A stretch of 64,000 nt of DNA from Kroppenstedtia eburnea (GTDB lineage: Bacteria; Bacillota; Bacilli; Thermoactinomycetales; DSM-45169), in the NCBI RefSeq assembly GCF_013282215.1, contig NZ_CP048103.1:62001-126000 (forward strand). Reading direction: 5' to 3'. A model generated the notes under the pieces. The model did no database searches. It was not told the DNA's origin and worked only from the letters and a program-made list of their open reading frames with translations. Positions 25,327 through 36,139 of the stretch are shown here, piece after piece. The position numbers were made by a program, and so were the translations under genes. How positions within the stretch are numbered: the stretch's first letter is position 1; every line of letters begins with the position of its first letter.

Positions 25327-26015
25327 TGTGGTAGGGGAGCGTCCCCAGTGCATCGAAGTCGTGTCGTGAGGCGCGGTGGAGTGCTGGGGAGTGAGAATGC
25401 CGGTGTGAGTAACGAAAAGAGGGGTGAGAATCCCCTCCGCCGAAAGCCTAAGGTTTCCTGAGGAAGGTTCGTCCGCTCAGGGTAAGTCGGGACCTAAGCC
25501 GAGGCTGAAAAGCGTAGGCGATGGACAACAGGTGGAAATTCCTGTACCACCTTCCGCCGTTTGAGTGACGGGGGGACGCAGGAGGGTAGGAGATCGCGCT
25601 GTTGGATATGCGCGTCCAAGCGGTGAGGCTGAAGGGAGAGGCAAATCCATCCCTTCAAGGCTGGGCCGTGATGGCGAGGGAAATGACAGTACCGAAGTCT
25701 TTGATCTCACACTGCCAAGAAAAGCCTCTAGCGAGGCGGAAGGTGCCCGTACCGCAAACCGACACAGGTAGGCGAGGAGAGAATCCTCAGGCGCGCGGGA
25801 AAACTCTCGTTAAGGAACTCGGCAAAATGACCCCGTAACTTCGGGAGAAGGGGTGCCCCGGCAGGGTGGTCTCACGACTGCTCGAGGGGGCCGCAGTGAA
25901 TAGGCCCAAGCGACTGTTTAGCAAAAACACAGGTCTCTGCGAAGCCGCAAGGCGAAGTATAGGGGCTGACGCCTGCCCGGTGCTGGAAGGTTAAGGGGAA
26001 GGGTTAGCACTCCCA

Positions 26016-26040
26016 CCCCAAAAAGTACTACTTTTTGGGG
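26016..26040 (+). repeat. second extra hairpin in 23S (helix 68 region)
   Basis: CCCCAAAAAGTA-C-TACTTTTTGGGG lies between GGGTTAGC and GAAGCTCTGAACCGAAGCCCC, the helix 68 variable tip. It is nearly identical to the hairpin at 24358-24383. Confidence 0.8.
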
Positions 26041-26076
26041 ACCCCGGGGGGAGCGAAGCTCTGAACCGAAGCCCCA

Positions 26077-26163
<87 letters not shown>

Positions 26164-26411
26164 TGGGCGCTGTCTCAACGAGAGACCCGGTGAAATCGTA
26201 GTACCCGTGAAGATGCGGGTTACCTGTGACAGGACGGAAAGACCCCGTGAAGCTTTACTGTAGCCTGATATTGGATCTTGGTACGGTTTGTACAGGATAG
26301 GTGGGAGCCGTGGAGTCCGGGCCGCCAGGTTCGGAGGAGGCACTGGTGGGATACCACCCTGATCGTGCCGGGGTTCTAACCGAGCACCGTGATCCGGTGT
26401 CGGGACCGTGT

Positions 26412-26449
<38 letters not shown>

Positions 26450-26655
26450 CGTAACGGAGGCGCCCCAAGGTTCCCTCAGCGCGGTTGGAAATCGCGCGGT
26501 AGAGTGCAAAGGCAGAAGGGAGCTTGACTGCGAGACCTACAAGTCGAGCAGGGACGAAAGTCGGGCTTAGTGATCCGGTGGTTCCGAGTGGAAGGGCCAT
26601 CGCTCAACGGATAAAAGCTACTCCGGGGATAACAGGCTGATCTCCCCCAAGAGTC

Positions 26656-26710
<55 letters not shown>

Positions 26711-26715
26711 TAGTC

Positions 26716-26799
<84 letters not shown>

Positions 26800-26916
26800 T
26801 CACAGGCGCAGGAAATTTGAGAGGAGCCGTCCTTAGTACGAGAGGACCGGGATGGACGCACCGCTGGTGTACCAGTTGTGTCGCCAGATGCATCGCTGGG
26901 TAGCCAAGTGCGGAAG

Positions 26917-26949
<33 letters not shown>

Positions 26950-27144
26950 CCCCTCAAGATGAGATTTCCCATCCTTTATGGAGTAAGACCCCTCGAAGAT
27001 GACGAGGTAGATCGGTCCGGGGTGTACGCGTGGCAACACGTTCAGCTGACGGATACGAATCGGTCGAGGACTTCTCCTGAATTGCTTCGTAAACTCTTTC
27101 GCTCTTCATGCTGTATCCGGTTTTCAGGGTCGCATCCCTGAACA

Positions 27145-27262
<118 letters not shown>

Positions 27263-27271
27263 GACATATGT

Positions 27272-27312
27272 CAACCCCCTGATCCAACCGGATCAGGGGG
27301 TTGTTTGTTGTG
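27272..27312 (+). terminator. rrn operon terminator
   Basis: A 14-bp perfect stem CAACCCCCTGATCC/GGATCAGGGGGTTG with a 4-nt loop is followed by TTTGTTG. Confidence 0.88.
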
Positions 27313-27340
27313 CCGGCCATGGCCATCCAATTTTTTGTTT

Positions 27341-27538
27341 TCACTCCCGGGGAGAGCGAATATAATAAATTACACCTTTGATAATGGCCAAAACGGGGAT
27401 ATAACCCTGTAGGATCCATTGTGCCATATGTTCAGCCACGGTTTTGCACTTGCCTTTCTTCCACAGTTTACGGACCTGGATCAGGAATACCCTTGTTTTT
27501 CCCCGGTTCCGCTCATGGTATACTTTCCATGTGGTCAC
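27341..27538 (-). CDS. possible small basic protein, 65 aa
   Basis: This open frame in the 360-bp gap between 5S and csfB would encode a basic protein (TTWKVYHERNRGKTRVFLIQ) with a hydrophobic C-terminal half (AEHMAQWILQGYIPVLAIIK). It needs a GTG start at 27538 and has no clear ribosome-binding site or terminator. I list it because the gap is otherwise empty apart from a + strand -10-like TATACT near 27516. It may be spurious. Confidence 0.25.
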   Translation of the reverse strand: MTTWKVYHERNRGKTRVFLIQVRKLWKKGKCKTVAEHMAQWILQGYIPVLAIIKGVIYYIRSPRE

Positions 27539-27622
27539 TGACCCGGCTCATCTTCCCGCTTCCAACAGAATACATAGATGATGGAAATGGGTTCTGTATA
27601 AACGGACGGGAATCGGGGAACA

Positions 27623-27859
27623 ATGGATGAAAAAATTGAAAAGGGTGGGTCGATCTTGGAAAAAAATGATCGGATCCGCTGCATCGTGTGTAATGAATGG
27701 CATGAACAAGGAATCGGAGTTCTGGACGGATTTATCTGCGAAGCATGTGAACAAGAAATCGTCAAAACCGATGTGAAGGATCAGAAGTATCCACACTTTG
27801 TTACGCGCTTGAAGTTGTTGTGGATGGATGGAAAGAACCAGATCGAACGGGGACTGTAA
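27623..27859 (+). CDS. csfB: anti-sigma-G factor Gin (CsfB)
   Basis: The 78-aa protein has the Gin zinc-knuckle: CIVCNEWHEQGIGVLDGFICEACEQEIV, with two CxxC pairs, followed by YPHFVTRLKLLW. In B. subtilis, Gin blocks sigma-G (and sigma-E) to enforce the order of forespore gene expression. ATG 27623 opens the longest frame; a TTG at 27656 is another possible start. The gene lies just after rrn, as in B. subtilis. Confidence 0.85.
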   Translation: MDEKIEKGGSILEKNDRIRCIVCNEWHEQGIGVLDGFICEACEQEIVKTDVKDQKYPHFVTRLKLLWMDGKNQIERGL

Positions 27860-27879
27860 ACGGTTCCCGTCTCTTTTTT
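27847..27879 (+). terminator. terminator of csfB
   Basis: ACGGGGAC/GTTCCCGT arms flank the stop codon region and are followed by CTCTTTTTTT. Confidence 0.6.
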
Positions 27880-27892
27880 TGGGGGGAGACAT

Positions 27893-29308
27893 GTGAATCA
27901 GGAAGAGGCACCGCTGTTTGAAGCGCTCTGTTTTCATAAAGACCAGAACAGGGGAAACTACCATGTACCGGGGCATAAACAGGGAAAAGCTTTTGACCCT
28001 TTGGGACGGGAGCTCTTCGGGGATCTCCTCACCATCGATCTGACGGAGATCGCGGCATTGGATGACTTGCATCAACCCGAAGGCGTGATTCGGCAGGCAC
28101 AGGAATTGGCTGCGGCTGCATTTGGTGCTGACCGGACCTTTTTTTTGGTGGGAGGGAGCACCGCGGGGAACATCAGCCTGATCCTGGCCGCCTGTCAACC
28201 GGGAGATCAGTTGATCATCCATCGTGCCTCCCACCAATCCGTCTTCAACGGTTGCCACCTTGCCGGTGTCCGCCCGGTTTTTCTTTCCGGGAGGGGGGAT
28301 GTTCCCCTGGGGGGAGAAATCACCGTTGAAGACCTGGAGGAAGCGATCCTTCGCCATCCCGGTGTGAAAGGGGTGTTCCTCACAAGTCCCGATTACTTTG
28401 GAAGGTTGCAACCGATTTCCCAATTGGCAAAAATATGTCATCGTCATGGGTTGCCGCTGATGGTTGATGAGGCCCATGGTGCCCATTTTCAGTTCCATCC
28501 CCATCTGCCCCCACCGGCATTGACCCAAGGAGCGGATGGAGTGGTCCAGTCGACTCACAAGATGTTGACCGCGATGACCATGGGATCCATGCTTCACCTC
28601 AAGGGAAGTCGGCTCGATCGGAACCGGGTTGCCAAAGGGCTGGGAATGATTCAATCCAGCAGTCCATCCTATCCTCTCATGGCTTCACTGGACCTGGCAC
28701 GGCGTTTGATGGCGACGGGGGGGCAGAAGGAACTGCAAAAAACCCTGCATCAGGCTTCGCTGATTCGCGAGCAAGTGGCGGGGATGAGGCATTTGCAAGA
28801 GGAGGTGCAACCGGAAGGCGATCCTTTGAAACTGAACATCCGGGCCGATCGAAGGATCTCGGGATATAAGATGCTGAAATGGTTGGAGAAACAGGGTATC
28901 GACCCGGAATTGGCGGATCACGAAAAGGTGTTGTTTGTCCTGTCACCCGGAATGGAAGGAGAGGAGTCGGTTCGGTTGATCGAGGCTCTGCACCGGTTGG
29001 ATCAAGCGATTCCGGGATGGGAAGAAGACCCCCGCCAACCGGTTCCCGATATCCCGGTGCTGAGTGAAAGCCATTTGTCCTGGGACCGTCTCCGGTCGGT
29101 TGCCGGGGAAACCGTTTCCCTTCCGCAAGCGGAGGGGAGGATGGCTGCGGAGATGGTGGTTCCCTATCCACCCGGTGTTCCATCGGTGTTGCCGGGTGAG
29201 ATGTTAAGTGCGGAACAAATCCGACACATTCTTCACACACTTGACAAAGGTGGACGTGTCCGGGGATTGACCCCCGGTTTCCCCCCGGGTCTGCACGTGA
29301 TAAAATAA
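27893..29308 (+). CDS. yaaO: PLP-dependent Orn/Lys/Arg decarboxylase family protein (YaaO-like)
   Basis: The 471-aa protein starts at GTG 27893 after GGGGGGAG. It has YHVPGHKQGKAFDPLG, LTEIAALDDLHQPEGVI, TFFLVGGSTAGNISLILA, VDEAHGAHFQFHP, the PLP-lysine region VVQSTHKMLTAMTMGSML and a C-terminal VVPYPPGVPSVLPGE, all hallmarks of the short fold-I amino acid decarboxylases. Substrate (Lys, Arg or Orn) cannot be told from sequence alone. It precedes tmk as in B. subtilis. Confidence 0.88.
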   Translation: MNQEEAPLFEALCFHKDQNRGNYHVPGHKQGKAFDPLGRELFGDLLTIDLTEIAALDDLHQPEGVIRQAQELAAAAFGADRTFFLVGGSTAGNISLILAACQPGDQLIIHRASHQSVFNGCHLAGVRPVFLSGRGDVPLGGEITVEDLEEAILRHPGVKGVFLTSPDYFGRLQPISQLAKICHRHGLPLMVDEAHGAHFQFHPHLPPPALTQGADGVVQSTHKMLTAMTMGSMLHLKGSRLDRNRVAKGLGMIQSSSPSYPLMASLDLARRLMATGGQKELQKTLHQASLIREQVAGMRHLQEEVQPEGDPLKLNIRADRRISGYKMLKWLEKQGIDPELADHEKVLFVLSPGMEGEESVRLIEALHRLDQAIPGWEEDPRQPVPDIPVLSESHLSWDRLRSVAGETVSLPQAEGRMAAEMVVPYPPGVPSVLPGEMLSAEQIRHILHTLDKGGRVRGLTPGFPPGLHVIK

Positions 29309-29334
29309 TAGTAAACAACCCTTGGAGGAGCGCT

Positions 29335-30317
<983 letters not shown>

Positions 30318-30339
30318 AGGAGAAAAGCGGGGGCTGAAC

Positions 30340-31362
30340 ATGTCTTTTGAAGAGATTCGCGGACAGGATCAGGTGATCCGGTTACTGCAAAACGCTTTGA
30401 AGAACGGAAGGGTTGCCCACGCCTATTGTTTTGCCGGTCCTGAGGGCGCCGGGAAGAAAAAGGCCGCCATCGAATGGGCCAAGGCACTCAACTGTGAAAA
30501 CCCGGCGTCGGCACCCTGTGATCGTTGCCGATCCTGCAGAAGAATCTCCAACGGAAATCATCCCGATATCACGATACTGGCACCGGAAGGAGCCTCCATC
30601 AAAATCGAGCAAGTACGGGAATTGCAGCGAAGGTTCTCCTTTACACCGCCGGAAGAGGTTACCCGGGTGGTGATCCTGCATCAGGCAGAGACGCTCACCC
30701 TGCAGGCGGCCAACAGTCTTTTGAAGTTTTTGGAGGAACCTGTGGCCCGGATGGTGGCCGTTCTCATCACTGAACAGGTTCATTCCCTTCTGCCCACGAT
30801 CCTCTCACGCTGTCAATTGCTCCGCTTTCGCCCCCTGCCTCCGGTACTGATTGAGTCCTCCTTGGTGGAAGCCGGGGTCGATCCGGCAAATGCGAGAATC
30901 GCGGCCCACTTGGTCTCCGGGGTGGAGGCGGCAGAAAAATTGGCAGGGGATGACAAGTTTGCCCCTGTTTGCGAGCGAATGATAAAATGGATGGGGGAGA
31001 TCCCCTCCGGCAAATCGAATCCATTGGTGGAGATCCAGACGGTTTGGTTGGCTGATTTTGACCCGGGGGAGATGAATCTTTTGTTGGATTTGTCTCTTTT
31101 GTGGTTGAGGGATTTGCTGAACGAGCGTCTGGGTGTCACAGGAGATTCAGTCTTTGTCGGATGGAAGGAATCCCGTCGGCACCAAGCGTCCCGCTGGACC
31201 ATCTCCGGCTTGCTGAATGGGATGGAGGCGGTGATTCAGGCCAGACAGGCCCTGGCCGGACCCGTTCAACCCCAGGCAGTGTTGGAGAGGATGGTGCTGG
31301 CCATGCAAGGGGGACCCAAACATGTTGTCAGTCGTAGGAGTCCGTTTCAGACAAGCGGGTAA
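30340..31362 (+). CDS. holB: DNA polymerase III delta' subunit
   Basis: Start ATG 30340 gives the conserved MSFEEIRGQDQVIRLLQNAL. The 340-aa protein has FAGPEGAGKKKAA (P-loop-like), a zinc motif CDRCRSCRRI, VILHQAETLTLQAANSLLKFLEEP and SRCQLLRFRPLP. It is the wrench subunit of the clamp loader with DnaX and HolA. It overlaps the next gene by 41 nt. Confidence 0.93.
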   Translation: MSFEEIRGQDQVIRLLQNALKNGRVAHAYCFAGPEGAGKKKAAIEWAKALNCENPASAPCDRCRSCRRISNGNHPDITILAPEGASIKIEQVRELQRRFSFTPPEEVTRVVILHQAETLTLQAANSLLKFLEEPVARMVAVLITEQVHSLLPTILSRCQLLRFRPLPPVLIESSLVEAGVDPANARIAAHLVSGVEAAEKLAGDDKFAPVCERMIKWMGEIPSGKSNPLVEIQTVWLADFDPGEMNLLLDLSLLWLRDLLNERLGVTGDSVFVGWKESRRHQASRWTISGLLNGMEAVIQARQALAGPVQPQAVLERMVLAMQGGPKHVVSRRSPFQTSG

Positions 31363-32128
31363 AATATATTATTTCGATCCCGGTGATTTGGCGATCCGGA
31401 AGAATCAAGCAGTGATCGTGGAAACCGTTCGCGGTATCGAATTTGGGACGGTTGTCATCGGTATCCGTCACGTGAGCGAAGAAGAGGTGGTTTTGCCTTT
31501 AAGGCGGGTGATCCGGACTGCCACCCCGGAAGATGTGGAACAGATGGAGAAAAACCTGAAGGCGGCGGGAGAAGCCTTATCCATCTGTGAGGAAAAGATA
31601 CAAAACCACGGGTTGGAGATGAAGCTCGTGGATGCGGAGTACACCTTTGACCGGAACAAAATCATCTTCTACTTCACCGCTGACGGCCGGGTTGATTTTC
31701 GGGAGCTGGTCCGTGACTTGGCATCGGTGTTCCGGACCCGGATCGAATTGCGTCAAATCGGGGTTCGGGACGAAGCCAAAATGCTCGGCGGAATCGGCCC
31801 TTGTGGCCGGGTTTTGTGCTGTTCGTCCTTTCTGGGGGATTTTGAGCCGGTATCGATCAAAATGGCGAAGGATCAGAATCTCTCTCTGAACCCGGCCAAG
31901 ATCTCCGGTTTATGCGGTCGCTTGATGTGTTGTCTCAAATTTGAAAATGACACCTATGTAGAGGCCAAGCAGATGATGCCCGATATCGGTACCCGGGTGA
32001 CCACTCCGGAAGGTGACGGCCGGGTGGTGGTATTAAATCTGTTGGAACGTCGGGTACAGGTGGAGCTGGCCGACTCGGGCCGGAGGGTGGAACATCCGGC
32101 GGAGGTCGTGAAAGCCCAGGCTAGATGA
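31322..32128 (+). CDS. ricT: PSP1-family RNase Y complex factor RicT (YaaT)
   Basis: The 268-aa protein starts inside holB at ATG 31322. Conserved cysteine clusters [14 protein letters not shown] and [13 protein letters not shown] bind an Fe-S cluster in B. subtilis RicT, which with RicA and RicF directs RNase Y and stimulates Spo0A activation. The 41-nt overlap with holB is larger than usual; no later ATG preserves the conserved start [21 protein letters not shown]. Confidence 0.93.
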   Translation: MLSVVGVRFRQAGKIYYFDPGDLAIRKNQAVIVETVRGIEFGTVVIGIRHVSEEEVVLPLRRVIRTATPEDVEQMEKNLKAAGEALSICEEKIQNHGLEMKLVDAEYTFDRNKIIFYFTADGRVDFRELVRDLASVFRTRIELRQIGVRDEAKMLGGIGPCGRVLCCSSFLGDFEPVSIKMAKDQNLSLNPAKISGLCGRLMCCLKFENDTYVEAKQMMPDIGTRVTTPEGDGRVVVLNLLERRVQVELADSGRRVEHPAEVVKAQAR

Positions 32129-32213
32129 ACCAACCATCCTTGGGGACCTTACGGAGAGAGCCCCATATTCCTGGGCGATCCTGAACAGACAGCGGGTGAT
32201 TGAGGTGGGGGGC

Positions 32214-32558
32214 TTGGACAAGCGGGCCATTTTATCCCGGATGACCCGAATTGAAGACCAAATCGGAGAGCTGTATAAAGAATTGGGTGGTTTGAAGCTG
32301 CAAATTGTTCAAATGCTGGAGGAAAACACACGGCTGGTTCTGGAAAATGAGGCATTGAAGGAACAGCTGGAACAGAAACAAACAGGGAAACCGGAACCCG
32401 ATTCCCAGGAGACAGCCGGTGAAGGACATGATAATCTGGCCCGTCTCTATCATGAGGGATTTCATATCTGCAATGTCCATTACGGGAGCATGCGCGGGGA
32501 TGGTGACTGCTTGTTTTGCCTCTCCTTCTTGAACAAAACATCTCAGGAGGATGACTGA
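32214..32558 (+). CDS. yabA: replication initiation control protein YabA
   Basis: I choose TTG 32214, preceded by GAGGTGGGGGG, because it gives [20 protein letters not shown], aligned with the known YabA N-terminus; a GTG at 32196 would add six residues. The 114-aa protein has an N-terminal coiled coil for tetramerisation, a linker ([11 protein letters not shown]) and the C-terminal zinc-binding [20 protein letters not shown] followed by [11 protein letters not shown]. It links DnaA to the DnaN clamp to limit initiation. Confidence 0.92.
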   Translation: MDKRAILSRMTRIEDQIGELYKELGGLKLQIVQMLEENTRLVLENEALKEQLEQKQTGKPEPDSQETAGEGHDNLARLYHEGFHICNVHYGSMRGDGDCLFCLSFLNKTSQEDD

Positions 32559-32586
32559 AGTGCCGGTGCAGCCGGCACTTTCTTTC
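32558..32586 (+). terminator. hairpin after yabA
   Basis: A 9-bp stem AAGTGCCGG/CCGGCACTT with a 5-nt loop is followed by TCTTTC. Confidence 0.6.
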
Positions 32587-32594
32587 TGCTCCGG

Positions 32595-32891
32595 ATGGAG
32601 ATGAAAAGATCAGTGGAACGGAACTATGTGGTCTACATATTGGAATGCGGCGATGGAACACTCTATACCGGAATCACCAACAATCTGAAACAACGGCTTA
32701 TGCACCACCAACAGGGAACCGGGGCAAAATACACACGGGGCAGGGGTCCTTTCACCCTGAAATGGTTGGAAACAGGAATCACCCGTTCCCAGGCTCTCCG
32801 GCGGGAGCGGGAGATCAAAAAGATGAGCAGGACAAAAAAATTGGAATTGATTCAAAGGAGGCCGGCGGGTGAAGCGACAAAAGAGTTTTGA
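32595..32891 (+). CDS. yazA: GIY-YIG nuclease superfamily protein (UPF0213)
   Basis: The 98-aa protein contains YVVYILECGDGTLYTGITNNLKQRLMHHQ, the GIY-YIG core with the conserved Arg, followed by TGAKYTRGRGPFTLKWLE and a C-terminal Lys-rich helix. The function of the YhbQ/YazA subgroup is not settled. Position between yabA and rsmI matches B. subtilis; the tRNA methyltransferase gene yabB is absent. It overlaps rsmI by 23 nt. Confidence 0.92.
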   Translation: MEMKRSVERNYVVYILECGDGTLYTGITNNLKQRLMHHQQGTGAKYTRGRGPFTLKWLETGITRSQALRREREIKKMSRTKKLELIQRRPAGEATKEF

Positions 32892-33756
32892 ATCCGAGGG
32901 CGGTGTTTTGTATGTGGTGGGGACGCCGATCGGCAACCTGGGGGATCTGAGCGAACGGGCCAAACAGGTATTGGCAGAGGTGGATCTGATCGCCTGCGAG
33001 GATACAAGACATACGCGAAAGCTTTTATCCCATCTGGGCATCTCAAAGGCGATGATCAGTTATCACGAACATAATCGTTTGGCCCGTCTTTCCTTGCTTC
33101 TCGGCCGGTTGCAGGAGGGAAAGAGCATCGCATTGGTGAGTGATGCGGGGATGCCCGGGATTTCCGACCCGGGAGAGGAGCTGATTCACGAGGCGGTGCA
33201 GGCGGGGATGCCTGTGATTCCTGTGCCGGGTCCAAACGCGGCTCTGAGCGCCCTGGTCGCCTCAGGGCTCCCACCGCAGCCTTTTCTGTTTATCGGATTC
33301 CTACCCAGAAACTCAAAAGAACGGATGGCGGAATTGGACAAATGGAAAGAGACGCCCGCCACCCTGGTCTTTTACGAAGCGCCTCATCGAATCCGTCCGA
33401 TGTTGAAGGATGTGATGGAGGTGTTGGGGGATCGGAAGGTCGCCCTGGCCCGGGAACTGACGAAAAAGCACGAAGAGTGGATGAGAGACAGCCTTTCCGC
33501 ATGTCTCCGATTGTTGGAGGAGGAAAAGCCCCGGGGGGAGTGGACAGTGGTGGTGGAGGGGGCGCCCGTCGATGGGAACAGGGCGGAAAATGGGAGGGAT
33601 GTAACCTGGTGGCAGGCTTTGACGGTGAGGGAACACGTCGATTGGCATATCCGCCGGGGAAAAACCAAAAAAGAGGCTATTCAAGCGACGGCGGCAGAGC
33701 GCTCTCTTCCCAAACGGGAAGTGTACAATGAGTACCACCGGGAGACGGATCAGTGA
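32869..33756 (+). CDS. rsmI: 16S rRNA 2'-O-methyltransferase RsmI (C1402)
   Basis: The 295-aa protein starts at GTG 32869. Tetrapyrrole-methylase fold motifs: LYVVGTPIGNLGDLSERA, IACEDTRHTRKLLSHL, SDAGMPGISDPGEEL, VPGPNAALSALVASGLP, FIGFLPR, TLVFYEAPHRI, REL TKKHEEW-type ending, and a C-terminal helix-turn-helix (KKEAIQATAAERSLPKREVYNEY). It uses SAM to methylate the decoding centre. Confidence 0.95.
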   Translation: MKRQKSFESEGGVLYVVGTPIGNLGDLSERAKQVLAEVDLIACEDTRHTRKLLSHLGISKAMISYHEHNRLARLSLLLGRLQEGKSIALVSDAGMPGISDPGEELIHEAVQAGMPVIPVPGPNAALSALVASGLPPQPFLFIGFLPRNSKERMAELDKWKETPATLVFYEAPHRIRPMLKDVMEVLGDRKVALARELTKKHEEWMRDSLSACLRLLEEEKPRGEWTVVVEGAPVDGNRAENGRDVTWWQALTVREHVDWHIRRGKTKKEAIQATAAERSLPKREVYNEYHRETDQ

Positions 33757-33792
33757 TCGATCGGAGGTTTTTTCCTTCTCCCGATTTTCATA

Positions 33793-33841
33793 TTTTACAT
33801 CATCAAAAGGGATTAGGCCCCAGGGTTTAGAATATGTAAAA
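33793..33841 (+). promoter_or_regulatory. inverted repeat upstream of the PTS gene
   Basis: TTTTACAT (33793-33800) and ATGTAAAA (33834-33841) are perfect inverted arms about 33 nt apart in the 160-bp gap before the PTS gene. This could be an operator or a leader stem. I see no RAT antiterminator or other known motif. Confidence 0.3.
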
Positions 33842-33919
33842 AGTATGGAGTGTCCTGTCTGACCCAGAACCACATATCTTTGCAGTGCTGAACTCTACTC
33901 TTGGGGGTGTATTCAAAAA

Positions 33920-35398
33920 GTGAAAGCATTGTTGGGGAAATTGCAGCAGGTCGGTAAAGCGTTGATGTTACCCATCGCGGTCATGCCGGCAGCAGCCTTG
34001 CTGATGTCCTTGGGCGTATTGGTCAACACTTTTGCCGACAAGATGGCCATGCCTTGGATGACCGAGGTGGGCAACACCATGATCACCGGTGCCGACGGGA
34101 TTCTGGGCTTTCTCCCGATCCTGTTCGCCGTGGGTGTGGCCGTCGGTTTGAGTGGCAATTCCGGAGCGGCAGGCCTCGCTGCAGTGGTCGGTTATATGGT
34201 GCTCAATTCCATCGTGGGCATGAATGCCCCGGCCCCGGACAATCCGGCGTGGCAGGTCAAAATCGACCAGATGGGGGTCCTCGGCGGGATTATCACCGGC
34301 TTGGTCACCGCCTATCTATACAAACGATTTCATGATATCCGACTGCCGGACTGGCTCCAGTTTTTCGGGGGCAGCCGGTTTGTTCCCATCATCACCGCAT
34401 TCGTCATGTTTCTGTTGGGGATCCTCTTTCGCTTTATTTGGCCCCCGATCCAAGACGTGATTGAAGCAGCCGGCAACGGGGTGATCGGTGCCGGTGCGGT
34501 GGGAATGTTTGGTTATGGACTGTTGAACCGGATTTTGATTCCCTTCGGCCTTCATCACATCATCAATACCCTGGCATGGTTCCAGTTGGGTAAATTCGAG
34601 AATGCCGCCGGAGACGTGGTGACAGGGGACCTTTACCGTTTCTTCGCCGGTGATCCCACAGCGGGCATCTTTATGGCCGGTTTTTTCCCGATCATGATGT
34701 TTGCCTTGCCGGCAGCCTGTCTGGCCATGGTCCATGAAGCCAAGCCTTCCCGGAAGGCAGCGGTGGCCGGGGTGCTCGGAAGCGTGGCTCTCACCTCTTT
34801 TATGACCGGGATCACGGAACCGATTGAATTTCTCTTCATGTTCCTGGCACCGGTTCTTTATGCGATCCATGCGGTGTTGATGGGGACTTCCATGGCCTTG
34901 ATGTATATTCTGGGTGTAAAACACGGATTTGGATTTTCCGCCGGATTGATCGATTATGTGGTCAACTTTCACCTCTCCACCAAAGGGTGGCTCATCATCC
35001 CGGTCGGCTTGGTTTACGCCGTGGTTTATTACGGAATCTTCCGCTTTGCCATCCGAAAATTCAACCTGCCCACCCCGGGAAGGGAAGATGATGGGGATGA
35101 CGAGGAGGAAGTGGAAGCTCCAAGGGATAAAAAAGAGGGTCAGGATGATCTGGCCGTTTTGGCCGGTGAGGTGTTGGAGGCCATCGGCGGGGAGGAGAAT
35201 ATTGAAGCTCTCGATGCTTGTATTACCCGGCTCCGGATGACCCTGAAAGATGAAAGCAAGTTGGATCAGGGCCGGCTGAAGAAACTGGGTGCATCAGGAG
35301 TGATCCGTGTGGGGGCCGGAAATTATCAGGCGGTATTCGGCACCCGCTCCGAGTTGCTCAAAGAACGGATTCTGAGTCAGATCGGACGTAAGGGATGA
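33920..35398 (+). CDS. nagP: PTS EIICB permease, N-acetylglucosamine/glucose family
   Basis: The 492-aa protein starts at GTG 33920 after GGGGGTG. The EIIC part (1 to about 385) has ten or so membrane segments and family motifs IPFGLHHIINTLAWFQLGKF, AGFFPIMMFALPAACLAMVHEAKP and GITEPIEFLFMF. After an acidic linker (EDDGDDEEEVEAPRDKK) comes EIIB with the phospho-cysteine in ALDACITRLRM. There is no fused EIIA, as in NagP. It imports and phosphorylates a hexose, probably GlcNAc by motif similarity. It is an insertion between rsmI and abrB relative to B. subtilis. Confidence 0.8.
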   Translation: MKALLGKLQQVGKALMLPIAVMPAAALLMSLGVLVNTFADKMAMPWMTEVGNTMITGADGILGFLPILFAVGVAVGLSGNSGAAGLAAVVGYMVLNSIVGMNAPAPDNPAWQVKIDQMGVLGGIITGLVTAYLYKRFHDIRLPDWLQFFGGSRFVPIITAFVMFLLGILFRFIWPPIQDVIEAAGNGVIGAGAVGMFGYGLLNRILIPFGLHHIINTLAWFQLGKFENAAGDVVTGDLYRFFAGDPTAGIFMAGFFPIMMFALPAACLAMVHEAKPSRKAAVAGVLGSVALTSFMTGITEPIEFLFMFLAPVLYAIHAVLMGTSMALMYILGVKHGFGFSAGLIDYVVNFHLSTKGWLIIPVGLVYAVVYYGIFRFAIRKFNLPTPGREDDGDDEEEVEAPRDKKEGQDDLAVLAGEVLEAIGGEENIEALDACITRLRMTLKDESKLDQGRLKKLGASGVIRVGAGNYQAVFGTRSELLKERILSQIGRKG

Positions 35399-35432
35399 AT
35401 TCCCTCTCTTTGCGTGTGACTGATCGCAGAGT

Positions 35433-35461
35433 TTGTCGAAACTATGAAATTTGTATATAAT
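35433..35461 (+). promoter_or_regulatory. promoter-like sequence just before a bidirectional terminator
   Basis: TTGTCG and TATAAT are separated by 17 nt. Transcription would start at about 35468, inside the left arm of the following hairpin, running antisense toward abrB. Confidence 0.4.
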
Positions 35462-35499
35462 TTCAAAAAGGACCTCCCTCAAGGAGGTCCTTTTTGAAA
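35461..35499. terminator. bidirectional terminator between the PTS gene and abrB
   Basis: A perfect 17-bp stem (arms 35461-35477 and 35483-35499, core AGGACCTCC/GGAGGTCCT) with a 5-nt CTCAA loop has A and T runs on both sides, serving both convergent genes. Confidence 0.88.
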
Positions 35500-35574
35500 T
35501 GGAGCACCGCACCGTGTTTCAGTCAGATCATATGTGGGAAGAAGGCTTTCCCGATCTTTGTGCTGACCGAAATA

Positions 35575-35847
35575 TCAGGCCCTGACGCCTTCTTCATCTT
35601 TCAGGAGTTCAAACATTTCCTGGATGCACTTCTTGCTGACCACCTTGTTTTTGTAACGGACAGTCTCATCCACTTCTCCTGTAAAAATGCATGCAGGTTC
35701 GTATTTTTTCAACACGATTCGCTCGCCGTCGACATAAATCTCAAGGGCATCCTTTTCGCCGATTCCAAGGGTACGGCGCAGTTCGATCGGGATGACAACA
35801 CGACCCAACTCGTCAACTTTGCGAACAATTCCGGTAGATTTGAGCAT
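35575..35847 (-). CDS. abrB: transition-state regulator AbrB
   Basis: The 90-aa protein starts at ATG 35847 after GAGAGGGGAAATTCGCA. The swapped-hairpin DNA-binding domain is clear: STGIVRKVDELGRVVIPIELRRTLGIGEKDALEIYVDGERIVLKKYEP, followed by the multimerisation domain with CIFTGEVDETVRYKNKVVSKKCIQEMFELL. It represses post-exponential genes until Spo0A shuts it off. It is the only housekeeping gene on the - strand here, as in B. subtilis. A Spo0A-box-like TGTCGAA lies upstream. Confidence 0.95.
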   Translation of the reverse strand: MLKSTGIVRKVDELGRVVIPIELRRTLGIGEKDALEIYVDGERIVLKKYEPACIFTGEVDETVRYKNKVVSKKCIQEMFELLKDEEGVRA

Positions 35848-35907
35848 TGCGAATTTCCCCTCTCAGTTTTTGGTCTGTTTTTGGTCTTGGTCTCGTGACC
35901 GTCAAAA

Positions 35908-35914
35908 TTCGACA
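35908..35914 (-). promoter_or_regulatory. Spo0A box-like site upstream of abrB
   Basis: TGTCGAA on the - strand, about 60 bp upstream of the abrB start, equals the Spo0A box consensus. B. subtilis abrB is repressed through such boxes. The short match makes this moderate evidence. Confidence 0.5.
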
Positions 35915-36139
35915 GTAACGATGTCAAAATCATCATACCAGCGATTCCCATAACAGTCAATATAACAGACTACAATGATATAGAAAATTTTTTTCATATC
36001 TTTGTTTGTGCCGGATCAGAGGGGAAGGTTTTTTGTCTGTTCTTCGTTTGCGGGAGAGGCTTTTTCAAGTAGAATGAGAAAAGATAGGAATGGCGGGAAC
36101 AGACAGAACTGAATCACAACCCACACACAACACGCTTGC

